A DNA stretch of 55,421 bases from Pseudomonadota bacterium (GCA_963204715.1 CAUJHK010000076.1:1-55421); one strand, 5' to 3'; numbered from the stretch's first letter, positions 27,800 to 37,312 are shown. The notes: generated by a model from the letters alone, not told the origin. Made by a program: numbers and translations.

Positions 27800-28031
27800 G
27801 TTTTTCTCCAAAGCAGATATTAAGTTAAACCGTTTTCGAATATGAAGGTTTCACCTGCAAAGTCAAGCGACGCCCCGTTCTTTTGTGCAGGGAACAAATG
27901 AGGACAGGTCAGGCAAGTCCGCTTAAAAAATGGCAGAATTTAGCCATTTTAATAGCATATAAAGTCTTTTCAGCCTGTGGCAGACTTGCAACAGGTGGTC
28001 ATGAAAGTGGAGTTTGTGCCCCACGGGCTGG

Positions 28032-28853
28032 CTAGGCGGGTGTCAGCCACTCAAACTCAATGCCGCTTAAGCCCATTTTTTCTCTTAGAAGCGGGGCTAG
28101 TGATTCCACTCGTTCGGGGACAGTAAAAGGTGCATTGAATATAATCACGCCACAGCCATTCAAGGTGCCAATCTGTCTTCGCGGGTGTATAAGTGTTTCA
28201 AAGCACCATGTGCGGGGCAGGCCAAGCTGCCGCGCCGCCTGTTTTAGTCCATCCACGGCCAAATGTTCCTTGATAGGATACCAGAGAATATAAACGCCTT
28301 TTTCAAACCGTTTTTCCCATTCGCTCATTTGGCGCGTCAGGGTGGCAAACTCATCGGTCTTTTCAAAAGGCGGGTCTATCAAAACAACGCCGCGCTTTTC
28401 GGCGGGCGGGATATGCGCGCGGATGCACTCATAGGCATCAAGGTTGGTACAGCGCACGCCTTTAAAGGACGCCATGTTGGCGGTGAGGGTTTGCACATCA
28501 TCAGGGTGTAGTTCATTGACAATCAGCCTGTCCTGATCCCGCAGCATACGCGCCGCAATCACAGGAGATCCTGCATAAAATCCCTGCCTTAAATCATCTT
28601 TGATGAGGTTGTAATAAAGGTTGAAATCACCCTCTTCCAAAGACATGTTTTCAAAGCGGCCTATGCCATCTTTCCACTCACCCGTCTTTTCTGCTTCTAT
28701 GGATTGGAGATTATAAAATCCTATGCCGCCATGCGCATCAAGCACACAAAAAGGCGTGTCCTTCTTTTTCAGGTAATCTAGCACAAGGCAAAGCGTTAAA
28801 TGCTTCATCACATCAGCAAAATTTCCAGCATGGTAGATATGGCGATAATTCAT
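28032..28853 (-). CDS. rlmJ: 23S rRNA (adenine(2030)-N(6))-methyltransferase RlmJ
   Basis: RlmJ methylates A2030 of 23S rRNA. The 273-residue protein begins MNYRHIYHAGNFADVMKH, the family signature that includes SAM-binding residues. It has FCVLDAHGGIGFY in motif I and GVVLIDPPFE, the DPPF catalytic motif. Length is normal. The 230 bases upstream of 28032 hold only the end of the small-lipoprotein promoter region. Confidence 0.95.
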   Translation of the reverse strand: MNYRHIYHAGNFADVMKHLTLCLVLDYLKKKDTPFCVLDAHGGIGFYNLQSIEAEKTGEWKDGIGRFENMSLEEGDFNLYYNLIKDDLRQGFYAGSPVIAARMLRDQDRLIVNELHPDDVQTLTANMASFKGVRCTNLDAYECIRAHIPPAEKRGVVLIDPPFEKTDEFATLTRQMSEWEKRFEKGVYILWYPIKEHLAVDGLKQAARQLGLPRTWCFETLIHPRRQIGTLNGCGVIIFNAPFTVPERVESLAPLLREKMGLSGIEFEWLTPA

Positions 28854-28900
28854 GGGGAGAATAAGAGCACTCCCTCCATGTTAAAATCAAGAAAAATTGC

Positions 28901-30460
28901 CTATCGCTTGTCGGAAAGATAGCGACGCTCAAAGTGCGACAGCAAGGGCGCAACGCTCAACTCCTGCCCTGCTATCTGCGTCATCAGTTCCATGGTGCCC
29001 GTGCGGCGGCCTTTTTGGAACACATTGTCTTTCATCCATTGGCCTATGGGTTTTAAGTCGCCATAACGCACCATCTCTGAAAAATTAGGCATGACATTGT
29101 ATAGCTTTTCATGAATGGTCGCGGCCATAATGTGTGAAAGCGTGTTGGTTGGGATAAATCCAAAGCGTCCCGTAAACCAGTCAGGGTTTTGCAAAGGCCC
29201 TTGTATGGCGTTTTTAGGAGATATGCCAAGATATTTTTTGCTGTCTTCGTTCCAACGGTCTGGCAGGTCTTTTGTGCTGAGCTGGCCGTTGATAAGGTCA
29301 CGTTCTATTCTATATCTCATCACGTCATGGAAAATTTTGGTCAACTCGTCCGCATCATTACGCTGGGCGGTGGGAGTAATCATCTTTTTCAGACGGTAGA
29401 GATTTTCTGGCTCGAATGATTTGTTTTTAAACTGGCGGAAAACACCTTCGGCGCGCACCGCGACAAAATCAAAAAACTGTGGTGTGCGGCCTATAATGGT
29501 TTCATATAAAATGCTCCCCGCCGTCATCATAAGCGTGCCCAAATCCTGCCCCACGGGCTGGTTGGACCAGTTTTCGGGAAGGTTTTGTAAATACAGGCCA
29601 CACGCTCCTTGGTAGAGCGTATCTTCCATGGAGTTTAAAAAATTATCAGACTGGCCACAGCGCACCAATATACGGGCGTCATCGGAAGACCCTCCCACCA
29701 TAGGCGAAAGTGCGGTCACTTGCAGGCTTCCACGGTTGAAGTCAAAGCCCATCATCTCTAACACGGTTTTGTTCAGCCACATCTGGTCGCCGCGTGAGAA
29801 ATCGCCATCAAGCTTTATGGGTGGTGCAACCTCATTTTGCTTTTGAATGGCCTCATCGCGGATTTTGGCCAGAGGATCGAGAAGAGAATCATAAAGCGTA
29901 TCCATCTGCTTGTCAGAAATATCGCTGGCATAGCCCAGCAGCAACGCTTTGTAGGGTGAATCGACGTTAAACTTTTTTTGCTTTAAGTCCGCAACCTTAC
30001 GGTAAAGGTCTATCACCTGTGAAATATAGGGCTCCACAGCATCCCAGGACTGCCCTTGCGCAGCGGCATGGCGTTTGCGCCCTTCGTTGGCCACTTGGAC
30101 GGAAGCTATATAAATATCAGGAGGCAGGGCCGAAAGGTGGGAGTGGATGCGGCGCATCTCCACCACGTTGGCCAAATCCCACGCATCCCAGTCATCCTTG
30201 TTGTTCTCGGCTTCCGTTTCAACCTGTTCTAAAAGTCTGGTGACGGCTTGCGTCGTGGTTTCGGCGTAAATGCGTTTTGTGATGGCGGTGATATCGTTCA
30301 TGCGGCGGGCAAGTCCTCCCGCAGGCATAGCTGTCATCATGTCCACGGCCAGTGTGCCGCGTATGGAAAAAAGCGTGTTCAAATTCGCAAAATAATATTT
30401 CAGATCCTTGTACCCCGCGGCCTCAAGGCTCACGGCTTTAAGATTTGGCTGTTCGGACAT
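28901..30460 (-). CDS. degenerate M32 (carboxypeptidase Taq) family protein, zinc site lost
   Basis: The product has 519 residues from ATG at 30460, which has AAGGGG eight bases upstream; the 18-residue longer version is unsupported. Length and segment order fit M32 metallocarboxypeptidases: the early LFSIRG...MTAMPAGG block, then DLPDRWNEDSKKYLGISP, then FTGRFGFIPTNTLSHIMAA near the end. The active-site segment that should read HExxH in TIHEAGHALYEQGLP is here TLYQGACGLYLQNLP, so both His and the Glu are replaced (Tyr283, Gln284, Cys287). The downstream HES third-ligand motif is TAG (313-315). It is therefore probably a non-catalytic relative. The frame is intact and long, which argues for a selected role. 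Confidence 0.75.
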   Translation of the reverse strand: MSEQPNLKAVSLEAAGYKDLKYYFANLNTLFSIRGTLAVDMMTAMPAGGLARRMNDITAITKRIYAETTTQAVTRLLEQVETEAENNKDDWDAWDLANVVEMRRIHSHLSALPPDIYIASVQVANEGRKRHAAAQGQSWDAVEPYISQVIDLYRKVADLKQKKFNVDSPYKALLLGYASDISDKQMDTLYDSLLDPLAKIRDEAIQKQNEVAPPIKLDGDFSRGDQMWLNKTVLEMMGFDFNRGSLQVTALSPMVGGSSDDARILVRCGQSDNFLNSMEDTLYQGACGLYLQNLPENWSNQPVGQDLGTLMMTAGSILYETIIGRTPQFFDFVAVRAEGVFRQFKNKSFEPENLYRLKKMITPTAQRNDADELTKIFHDVMRYRIERDLINGQLSTKDLPDRWNEDSKKYLGISPKNAIQGPLQNPDWFTGRFGFIPTNTLSHIMAATIHEKLYNVMPNFSEMVRYGDLKPIGQWMKDNVFQKGRRTGTMELMTQIAGQELSVAPLLSHFERRYLSDKR

Positions 30461-30563
30461 GGTTATGACCCCTTGGTATGGAAAAAGATGCACCCGATCT
30501 CTACTCTCGCCCATTTAGGTTAAAATTGCTTTAATTTCCTGATATTCCATGTAAAATTATACT

Positions 30564-30824
30564 ATGTTCTGGAAGAAAAAAGATAAAAAGCAGCCCATTC
30601 CATCCAAGCCCACCAAACCCACGCGCGATGAAATTCTGGCGCAGGCAAAGGCCAATATGGCTGCCGCGCGTGCGGAGATAGGGGATGAAACGCTCGAAAA
30701 AATAAAGCAGGCCATCTTGAAAAAGCAATCCTCCACCCTTGAAAAAGCCAAGGCACAGATAAAGGCGGCGGACACAGACAAGGTGCGTGACCACATCCAA
30801 TATATGATCCGCGAAGAAAAGTAG
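30564..30824 (+). CDS. small charged helical protein, 86 aa
   Basis: The product starts MFWKKKDKKQPIPSKPTKP and continues as a long Lys/Glu/Ala-rich helix to the end. There is no signal and no cysteine. I do not recognise a named family. It is divergent from the M32-like gene and 112 bases before the acyl-CoA dehydrogenase gene. Confidence 0.65.
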   Translation: MFWKKKDKKQPIPSKPTKPTRDEILAQAKANMAAARAEIGDETLEKIKQAILKKQSSTLEKAKAQIKAADTDKVRDHIQYMIREEK

Positions 30825-30936
30825 CCCATTGTTTTGCCGCGCAACAATTTAATTCTTTGATTTCAATACTCATTTAAGCAATTTGATTTATACTGAATAT
30901 CACCAGATTTCCCCGCTGTCCTTTTAGGAGACTCCA

Positions 30937-32721
30937 ATGCCTGTTTACAAAGCCCCGCTAGAGAATATGAAGTTTGTTTTGCATGATGTGCTGGGTGTGG
31001 AAACATTGTCTTCCCTTCCAGGGTATGAAGATGCAACACCAGACATGATTGATTCCATTCTGGAAGAGGCCGCAAAAATCTGCGAGGAAGTATTTTTCCC
31101 TATCAACCAGTCAGGAGATAAAGAAGGCTGCACATGGGATAACGGCAAGGTGACAACGCCTTCTGGCTTTAAAGAGGCCTATGATGCCTTTTCCCAGTCT
31201 GGCTGGTGCGGCGCGGTGGCTGATCCAAAATATGGCGGTATGGGTTTGCCTGCCACGGTCGGCATGGCACTTAATGAAATGGTTTGTTCGGCCAATATGT
31301 CCTTGGGCATGTATCCAGGCCTGTCAGAAGGCGCTTATAACGCGCTTTATTTGCATGGAACGGATGAACAAAAAGACACATACCTGCCAAAACTTGTGAC
31401 GGGCGAATGGTCTGGCACCATGTGTTTGACTGAACCACATTGCGGTACAGATTTGGGCTTGATACGCACCAAAGCAGTGCCCAATGGAGATGCGTCATAC
31501 AGTATCACAGGGACAAAAATATTTATCTCTGCGGGTGAGCATGATTTAACATCGAATATTATTCACTTGGTACTCGCCAAGCTTCCTGATGCCCCAGAAG
31601 GTGTCAAAGGCATTTCTCTTTTTGTTGTTCCAAAATTTTTGCCAGACACCATGGGCGTGAACGCCGTTACCTGCGGTTCGCTGGAGCATAAAATGGGGAT
31701 TAAGGCCAATGCTACCTGTGTTATGAACTTTGAAAATTCAAAAGGCTGGTTGGTGGGACAGGCGCATAAGGGCCTTCGTGCGATGTTCACCATGATGAAC
31801 ACGGCAAGGCTCGGAGTAGGCATGCAAGGGTTGGGTATTGCCGAAGTCGCCTATCAAAACGGCCTTGCCTATGCCAAAGACCGTTTGCAGATGCGAAGCC
31901 TGACGGGCACTAAATACCCAGATAAGCCAGCAGACCCCATCATTGTCCACCCTGATGTACGCCGCATGCTGATGATATCAAAGGCCGTGACAGAAGGGTG
32001 CAGGGCTATGTCATTGTGGGTAGGGATGGCGCTTGATGTGTCTGAAAAACACCCCGATGCGGTCATGCGTGAAGAGGCGGATGATCTGGTGGCGCTTATG
32101 ACACCCATTATAAAGGCCTACCAAACCGATATGGGGTTTGAAATTGCCAACCACGCCATCCAAATTCATGGTGGCCATGGCTTTATATGGGAATATGGGG
32201 TGGAGCAATACGCCCGTGACGCCCGCATTGCCCAGATTTATGAGGGCACGAACGGTATTCAGGCGCTAGACCTTGTCGGGCGTAAAATGGGGCAGAATAT
32301 GGGGCGCTTGCTCCGCCGCTTCTTCCATCCGTTGAGTGATTTTATAGAATGCAATCAAGGCAATGCTGCTATGCAAGAATTCGTTTTCCCGCTTGCAAAA
32401 GCCTTTGCTAAACTACAACAATCAACGGCTATCGTTGCCCAAAAGGGTTTGAAAAATCCTGATGAGGCAGGGGCAGCATCTTCGGACTATTTGCGCCAGT
32501 TTGCGCTGGTGGCTCTGGGGTATATGTGGGCCCGTATGGCTTTGGTCGCTGATGATAAATTAAAGACGGACACCGACCCCGGCAAAAAAGAGTTTTATGA
32601 ATCAAAGCTAATGACCGCACGGTTTTTCTTTGAACGCATGTTACCCGAAGCCGATGCCCGCCAGAAAATGGTGCTATCAGGGGCAAGAACCTTGATGGAA
32701 ATGCAAGAATCAGCTTTTTAA
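30937..32721 (+). CDS. acyl-CoA dehydrogenase, ~600-aa FadE/DmdC type
   Basis: The product is an FAD enzyme for the first beta-oxidation step. The 594-residue protein has CLTEPHCGTDLGLIRTKA and GTKIFISAGEHD in the flavin domain, then GHGFIWEYGVEQYARDARI and QIYEGTNGIQALDLVGRK, which contains the usual catalytic Glu (about 436). The extra C-terminal domain is typical of this longer class. A good ribosome site (AGGAG) lies upstream. It probably works with fadA, fadN, SCP2 and the FadL porin nearby. Substrate length cannot be told; DmdC-type specificity is possible. Confidence 0.92.
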   Translation: MPVYKAPLENMKFVLHDVLGVETLSSLPGYEDATPDMIDSILEEAAKICEEVFFPINQSGDKEGCTWDNGKVTTPSGFKEAYDAFSQSGWCGAVADPKYGGMGLPATVGMALNEMVCSANMSLGMYPGLSEGAYNALYLHGTDEQKDTYLPKLVTGEWSGTMCLTEPHCGTDLGLIRTKAVPNGDASYSITGTKIFISAGEHDLTSNIIHLVLAKLPDAPEGVKGISLFVVPKFLPDTMGVNAVTCGSLEHKMGIKANATCVMNFENSKGWLVGQAHKGLRAMFTMMNTARLGVGMQGLGIAEVAYQNGLAYAKDRLQMRSLTGTKYPDKPADPIIVHPDVRRMLMISKAVTEGCRAMSLWVGMALDVSEKHPDAVMREEADDLVALMTPIIKAYQTDMGFEIANHAIQIHGGHGFIWEYGVEQYARDARIAQIYEGTNGIQALDLVGRKMGQNMGRLLRRFFHPLSDFIECNQGNAAMQEFVFPLAKAFAKLQQSTAIVAQKGLKNPDEAGAASSDYLRQFALVALGYMWARMALVADDKLKTDTDPGKKEFYESKLMTARFFFERMLPEADARQKMVLSGARTLMEMQESAF

Positions 32722-32739
32722 AAAGAAGAAGACGAAAAC

Positions 32740-33192
32740 ATGGGTGTCATTGATGTGTCCGCGGGCTTTCCAAAAGTCTGTGAGAAAAAAGCCAATGAAA
32801 AAATATCGACGTTGTTCGAGGGATTAAATAGCCTTACGGCGGAGCAAAGATTTGAAGAGCTTCATAAATCTTTCCAAAAATTTGAAGGCTGTACAAGAGC
32901 TTGCCTCGACAACTTTTATGTTGATAATTTTATAGGCCGTAATAACAATCAAAAAAGTGATGAGCAGTTATCGTGCATGATCCAAGGTGCTCTTCAAGGT
33001 TTTTTTCTGGTGTGCGCCATTCAAGAAGAGATGAAAAAATCCCCGCTCTCGCGCGTAAATGGAACATCATCTATTTTCGCCAAGTGTGCAGATAGTGCCA
33101 TAAGAGTGGAAGATAGCCTTGCTCGCGGTATTGCCGTCTATAAGGCGGAAATGCAGCGCAGGCAAAAACCACCACTTTATGCTGCTCAATAA
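32740..33192 (+). CDS. hypothetical protein, 150 aa, cysteine-containing
   Basis: The product is a mostly helical soluble protein with five cysteines (VCEKKA, GCTRACLD, SCMIQG, FAKCAD and one in a hydrophobic VCAIQ). I do not recognise it. It lies 18 bases after the acyl-CoA dehydrogenase and 9 bases before panC, so it is probably cotranscribed with both. Confidence 0.65.
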   Translation: MGVIDVSAGFPKVCEKKANEKISTLFEGLNSLTAEQRFEELHKSFQKFEGCTRACLDNFYVDNFIGRNNNQKSDEQLSCMIQGALQGFFLVCAIQEEMKKSPLSRVNGTSSIFAKCADSAIRVEDSLARGIAVYKAEMQRRQKPPLYAAQ

Positions 33193-33201
33193 ATAAAATT
33201 C

Positions 33202-34038
33202 ATGCAGAAATTAAAATCTCTTCCTGAGCTACAAAAATTTGTAAAAGAACAACGCGGTCTTGGAAAATCCATTTCCTTTGTCCCTACCATGGGCGCTCTT
33301 CATGAAGGGCATTTGGAATTGGCGCGTGTTGGCTTGCAAAAAACGGATATCTGCATTCCCTATATTTTTATCAATCCTAAGCAATTCGCCCCGACAGAGG
33401 ACTTGGCATCATACCCGAAAACGCTTGAGGAAGATTTGCAAAAATTATCATCAGTTAACGTGAACGCTGTTTATCTGCCGCGCATGGAGGATGTCTATCC
33501 TGATGGGTTTGTGACATCCGTAAAACTGGGCGGCGTCGCGCTACCGTTGGAGGGGGAGCATCGCCCCCATTTCTTTGAAGGTGTTGCTACGGTGGTGGCC
33601 AAGATGTTGTTACAATGCATGCCTGACATCGCGCTCTTTGGTGAAAAAGACTACCAGCAACTTATGGTCATTAAAAAAATGGTGAATGACCTGAATATCC
33701 CCGTTGAAATTATGGGTGTGCCAACGGTGCGGGATTTCCAAGGCCTCGCTTTGTCATCCCGCAATGCATATTTGAACAATGATGAGCTGGGCATCGCCCG
33801 CCAAATCAACAAACTTTTATCACGCATGGGGCAAGAACTGCGTGGAGGAGCGTCTATAGCGGAGATTGAATCCCGCGCTCACAAATCGCTTCTTGATGCA
33901 GGCTTTGATAAGGTTGATTATATCACCATCCGCGATGCCCAAACGTTACTTCCACCTGATAAAAATACAACCTCCTTACGTGCACTCATGGCCGCGTGGC
34001 TGGGCAAGGCGCGATTGATAGACAACATACCCATATAA
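33202..34038 (+). CDS. panC: pantoate--beta-alanine ligase
   Basis: The enzyme joins pantoate and beta-alanine using ATP, toward coenzyme A. The 278-residue protein has FVPTMGALHEGHLEL (HxGH-type ATP motif, residues 27-41), FGEKDYQQL and the pantoate-site segment TVRDFQGLALSSRNAYL. All are PanC hallmarks. No panB is in the window. CoA supply fits the nearby fatty-acid genes, but that link is only suggestive. Confidence 0.97.
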   Translation: MQKLKSLPELQKFVKEQRGLGKSISFVPTMGALHEGHLELARVGLQKTDICIPYIFINPKQFAPTEDLASYPKTLEEDLQKLSSVNVNAVYLPRMEDVYPDGFVTSVKLGGVALPLEGEHRPHFFEGVATVVAKMLLQCMPDIALFGEKDYQQLMVIKKMVNDLNIPVEIMGVPTVRDFQGLALSSRNAYLNNDELGIARQINKLLSRMGQELRGGASIAEIESRAHKSLLDAGFDKVDYITIRDAQTLLPPDKNTTSLRALMAAWLGKARLIDNIPI

Positions 34039-34067
34039 AGGTAAAATAATAAAAACAGGAGATAGAT

Positions 34068-34361
34068 ATGGATATTGACGACATCGCAACAAAATTGGAA
34101 ACCCGTCTTGCGGGCTTTAATCACACGCTCAAGCTGGATTTTGAAGAAGATGGCGTATTGTTCGTGGATGCCACGCAAAATCCTCCCGTGGTTATAAAGG
34201 AAGACAAGGATGCCGAAGTGACGCTACGCACATCCTTGGAAACCTTTGGTAAAATTTTAAGCGGGGATCAAGACCCAAACCTTGCCTTTATGATGGGCAA
34301 GTTAAAGGTGTCGGGGTCTATGGGGCTTGCGCTTAAACTAAATTCAATGCTTGAAGACTAA
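34068..34361 (+). CDS. SCP2 sterol-binding domain protein
   Basis: The 97-residue product is a single SCP2 domain, a small lipid- or acyl-CoA-binding fold. It shows the family strand-helix pattern, with LETRLAGFNHTLKLDF early and LAFMMGKLKVSGSMGLALKL at the end. The ATG follows CAGGAG. Bacterial SCP2 proteins are often encoded beside fatty-acid genes, and here a FadL porin gene converges on it with a 4-base overlap. A carrier role for acyl chains is inference. Confidence 0.85.
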   Translation: MDIDDIATKLETRLAGFNHTLKLDFEEDGVLFVDATQNPPVVIKEDKDAEVTLRTSLETFGKILSGDQDPNLAFMMGKLKVSGSMGLALKLNSMLED

Positions 34362-35665
34362 AATTTATATCGTATTCCTGTTGAAATAATCCCGACACTG
34401 CCACTGGTGTCGCCTATCGTGCGTGACCTTGTTCCAGCCACAGGAGATACATCTGTAATGTCCACCCGCTCCTTGGATACGTCCACATACACGCCTGACA
34501 CATCAAAAGACAACCGCTCGTTCACATTGTAGGTTAAACCTGCGGCATACCATTTGCGGTCGCCATCAGGAATGCGGGTGGATCTGAACGCATCCACCGT
34601 GGGCGTGGGGTCATATTGAAATCCTGCTTTTAATTGCAGCTTGTCATTCACATCATAGCGTCCGCCAACGGCAAAGCTCCATGTGTTTTCGTATCCTTGC
34701 TCCGTAATGCTTAACCCTGTGGGAATTTTTACAGGAATATCATCAAAGTTTGACCATTTGTTCCACGTTGCGCTGCCCAAAAGCGTAAAATCACTGCCTA
34801 TCTTTTGCGAAATACCAAGTGATGCGATGGTCGGAAGGTCAAGCTCGGCAGACCCGACAACGCGTGAGGTTGTCCCGCTTAACCCACCCAAAAGCCCGGA
34901 AATGGGCAGGCGGTTTGTCACATGTCCTTCCAGTGTGTGCGACAGACCTTGCTTATAATGCAGGCCAATTTTTGTGCCCTCTACTGGTTTTAACAAAAGG
35001 CCTGCATTAAACCCTGCGGTAACATCATCGCCTTCCAGTGACGTTTCACCGTCTGTTGTGGTTGACTGCGTTAAGCCAGGTGCGGGGATAGCGTTTTTTA
35101 AAGTTGCTTTGGCGTATTGCACGTTCAGTCCGCCGCCAATAGACAGCCAGTTGTTGACTTTATAAGCCGCGCTTGGCGCTACGTCCAATACCATAAGCTC
35201 ACTCTCGGTGGAGTTATAACGCCCTACAAAGTCATCTTCATATTTATCCGCCAGTCCAAACGGTGCGGTCACAGCAAGCCCCAGCCATAAATTGTCGATG
35301 CTTGTAGGTGTTGAAAAGAACAGATTGGGCACAACAGCGGGGTCAAAGGGGTTTCCACCATTGCCGCCCGCTGTGGGTGTTAGCGCGGCGTTGGAGGTTG
35401 ATCCATCATTTTTAAATTTTGCATCGGGGATGATAATGTGTGCGCCAGCATACATTTCTGTCTGGTCCAGCTCTGTCATACCCGCAGGGTTATAAAAGAC
35501 AGTGCTGGCATCTTGCGTGTCCGCCACCGCGCCCGCAAAGGCTGTTCCTAGCCCAGATACAGATTGTTCTTGAATGTAAAAACTCGCTGCGCGAACTGGG
35601 GGTGATAATAAAAAGCTGCAAACGCAAACAAAACTTAGAACGCAATAAGAAAGACGCATAATCAT
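34358..35665 (-). CDS. FadL/OmpP1-family outer-membrane transport protein
   Basis: The product is a beta-barrel porin for long-chain fatty acids or other hydrophobic compounds. It has 435 residues with a signal peptide that ends in VRAA before SFYIQEQSVSGLGTAF. The family hatch motif DASTVFYNPAGMTEL follows, then many alternating strands, ending in a terminal aromatic (GIRYKF), the barrel-assembly signal. It converges with the SCP2 gene. It probably brings in substrate for the beta-oxidation genes in the window. Confidence 0.92.
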   Translation of the reverse strand: MIMRLSYCVLSFVCVCSFLLSPPVRAASFYIQEQSVSGLGTAFAGAVADTQDASTVFYNPAGMTELDQTEMYAGAHIIIPDAKFKNDGSTSNAALTPTAGGNGGNPFDPAVVPNLFFSTPTSIDNLWLGLAVTAPFGLADKYEDDFVGRYNSTESELMVLDVAPSAAYKVNNWLSIGGGLNVQYAKATLKNAIPAPGLTQSTTTDGETSLEGDDVTAGFNAGLLLKPVEGTKIGLHYKQGLSHTLEGHVTNRLPISGLLGGLSGTTSRVVGSAELDLPTIASLGISQKIGSDFTLLGSATWNKWSNFDDIPVKIPTGLSITEQGYENTWSFAVGGRYDVNDKLQLKAGFQYDPTPTVDAFRSTRIPDGDRKWYAAGLTYNVNERLSFDVSGVYVDVSKERVDITDVSPVAGTRSRTIGDTSGSVGIISTGIRYKF

Positions 35666-35774
35666 TTCCTTTCACATTATTTTCAAGAGAAAGTCCTTAT
35701 GCGTATAATACGCGCATCATTACTGTGCGACAAACAAAAAGCCGCAATGTTTGCCATAGCATGAGGGCATTTGT

Positions 35775-36395
35775 TTATTGCAACTGCGAAATCCATTGGC
35801 GGGTGATGCTGGCCATGGTCTGTGCATCATCAGATGATTTGAAAATATACAAAAGCCTGCCATCGGGGGCTATTAGATACACGAAGGAAGAATGATCCAT
35901 CGTATATTCTGATAAAGACGGGTCTTGCACCTTGGCGGCGTAAATTTTATAGGCCTTGGTGGTGGCTTTAATCTGTTCTGGCGTTCCTGTTAAACCCACA
36001 AGCGAGGGGTGAAAAAGCCCAACATAGGATTTCATTTTTTCAACTGTGTCGCGCTCGGGGTCAACGGTGATGAAAAGAGGTTGTATCTTTTTGGAATCCT
36101 CTCCCAGCGTATTCAAGGCAGAGGTTATTTTGGCAAGCTCCGTCGGGCAGATAGCGGGGCAGAAGGTAAAACCAAAATAAATCAGCTTGTATGTGCCCCC
36201 ATAGTTTTTTTCGGTGACTTTCTTGCCGTTGTGGTCGGTGAGTGTAAAAGGCCCGCCAAAGACATCATCCGTAACAGCCAGCAATCCATGCGGCGCATTG
36301 TCTGGAGATGATTTTTCTAGGTGTGTCAAACCGTATGCCAAGGCCATTGCCACAATCAAGGTTATAACCAGCGTTAAAATATGTTTTGTTTTCAT
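35775..36395 (-). CDS. SCO1/SenC-family thioredoxin-fold protein
   Basis: SCO proteins bind copper and help assemble cytochrome c oxidase. The 206-residue product has an N-terminal membrane anchor (about 5-23), then a thioredoxin fold with FTFCPAICPTEL (Cys79 and Cys83) and MDHSSFVYL with His168. These are the three copper ligands. It is monocistronic by layout. No oxidase gene is in the window. Confidence 0.93.
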   Translation of the reverse strand: MKTKHILTLVITLIVAMALAYGLTHLEKSSPDNAPHGLLAVTDDVFGGPFTLTDHNGKKVTEKNYGGTYKLIYFGFTFCPAICPTELAKITSALNTLGEDSKKIQPLFITVDPERDTVEKMKSYVGLFHPSLVGLTGTPEQIKATTKAYKIYAAKVQDPSLSEYTMDHSSFVYLIAPDGRLLYIFKSSDDAQTMASITRQWISQLQ

Positions 36396-36439
36396 GGCAC
36401 AAAACTATTCTGAATTCGGCTCTTTGTCCACGCATGAAA

Positions 36440-36474
36440 AAAGGGGGCGCGAAGGTTATAAAGCCCCGCGCCCC
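36440..36474 (-). terminator. rho-independent terminator after PhoH gene
   Basis: GGGGCGCG (36444-36451) and CGCGCCCC (36467-36474) form an 8-bp stem with a 15-base loop. On the minus strand it is followed by CTTTTTT. It lies 21 bases after the stop of the PhoH gene. Confidence 0.8.
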
Positions 36475-36494
36475 AGCCCTATGAAAAGAAGACC

Positions 36495-37250
36495 TTATAA
36501 AACATCCAGCATTTCGGCCACTAAAGGATGGCGGACAATGTCTTGCTGTGCCAGCTTGACGACAGCAATGTTGGGCAGCACGTCCAGCCTGTTTGCAATG
36601 TCTGATAAGCCTGAAATACCTGCCAGAAGGTCAGACTGGTCAGGGTCACCCGTCACCACCATGGTAGAATTCCACCCAAGGCGGGATAACAGCATCTTTA
36701 ACTGGCCGTAGGTGCAGTTTTGCGCCTCGTCAATCACGATAAAGGCGTTGTTTAGTGTGCGCCCGCGCATAAAACCAACAGGCGCAATTTCTATAGTGCC
36801 TTCATCCATATATTGCCGCACTTTTTTGCCGCCCATGCGGTCGCCCAGGGCATCATATAATGGGCGCAGGTACGGGGCCATTTTTTCATGCATGTCCCCG
36901 GGTAAAAAGCCCAAAGATTCCCCAGCCTCCATCGCAGGGCGTGACAAAATAATTTTCTCAACGCTCCCTTTTTCAAGTGCGTCCACGGCGGCGCAAATGG
37001 CAAGGTATGTTTTCCCCGTTCCCGCAGGGCCAATGGCAACGGTTAAGTTGTGGCTTTCAATCGCTTCCATCAATCCGCGCTGGCCATCCGATCGTGGTTT
37101 TACAGTCTTGATATAGCTTTTGTCGCGTCTTCCATCAATCTCGTCATCCAGCGGGTGCCAGTCCAGATCATCAAAAGCGGGGTGAATCACATTTCCTGAT
37201 TTATGCATGCGTCCTTTTTCATTGTAGTTTTTTTTCGTTTTTTTGGACAT
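36495..37250 (-). CDS. PhoH-like P-loop ATPase
   Basis: The product has 251 residues from ATG at 37250, with AAGGA upstream; a longer frame to 37289 lacks a site. It has a basic N-terminus (about 1-15), Walker A AIGPAGTGKTYLAI (about 72-85), FLPGDMHEKMAPYLRPLYD, Walker B NAFIVIDEAQN and VVTGDPDQSDL. These are PhoH hallmarks. PhoH-type ATPases are linked to RNA metabolism, often beside ybeY, which is not present here. The long N-terminal domain of the typical PhoH/YbeZ is shortened. Confidence 0.93.
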   Translation of the reverse strand: MSKKTKKNYNEKGRMHKSGNVIHPAFDDLDWHPLDDEIDGRRDKSYIKTVKPRSDGQRGLMEAIESHNLTVAIGPAGTGKTYLAICAAVDALEKGSVEKIILSRPAMEAGESLGFLPGDMHEKMAPYLRPLYDALGDRMGGKKVRQYMDEGTIEIAPVGFMRGRTLNNAFIVIDEAQNCTYGQLKMLLSRLGWNSTMVVTGDPDQSDLLAGISGLSDIANRLDVLPNIAVVKLAQQDIVRHPLVAEMLDVL

Positions 37251-37312
37251 GGGTAGATCCTTCCTGTTTGGGTTAAAGATGGACAACAAAAGCGTACTCA
37301 GTAAAAATCCTA

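Noticed and set aside
30531-30873. Three overlapping open frames on the minus strand opposite the 86-aa gene
   Set aside because: They are Phe/Leu-rich shadows of the Lys/Glu-rich coding strand and lack ribosome sites.
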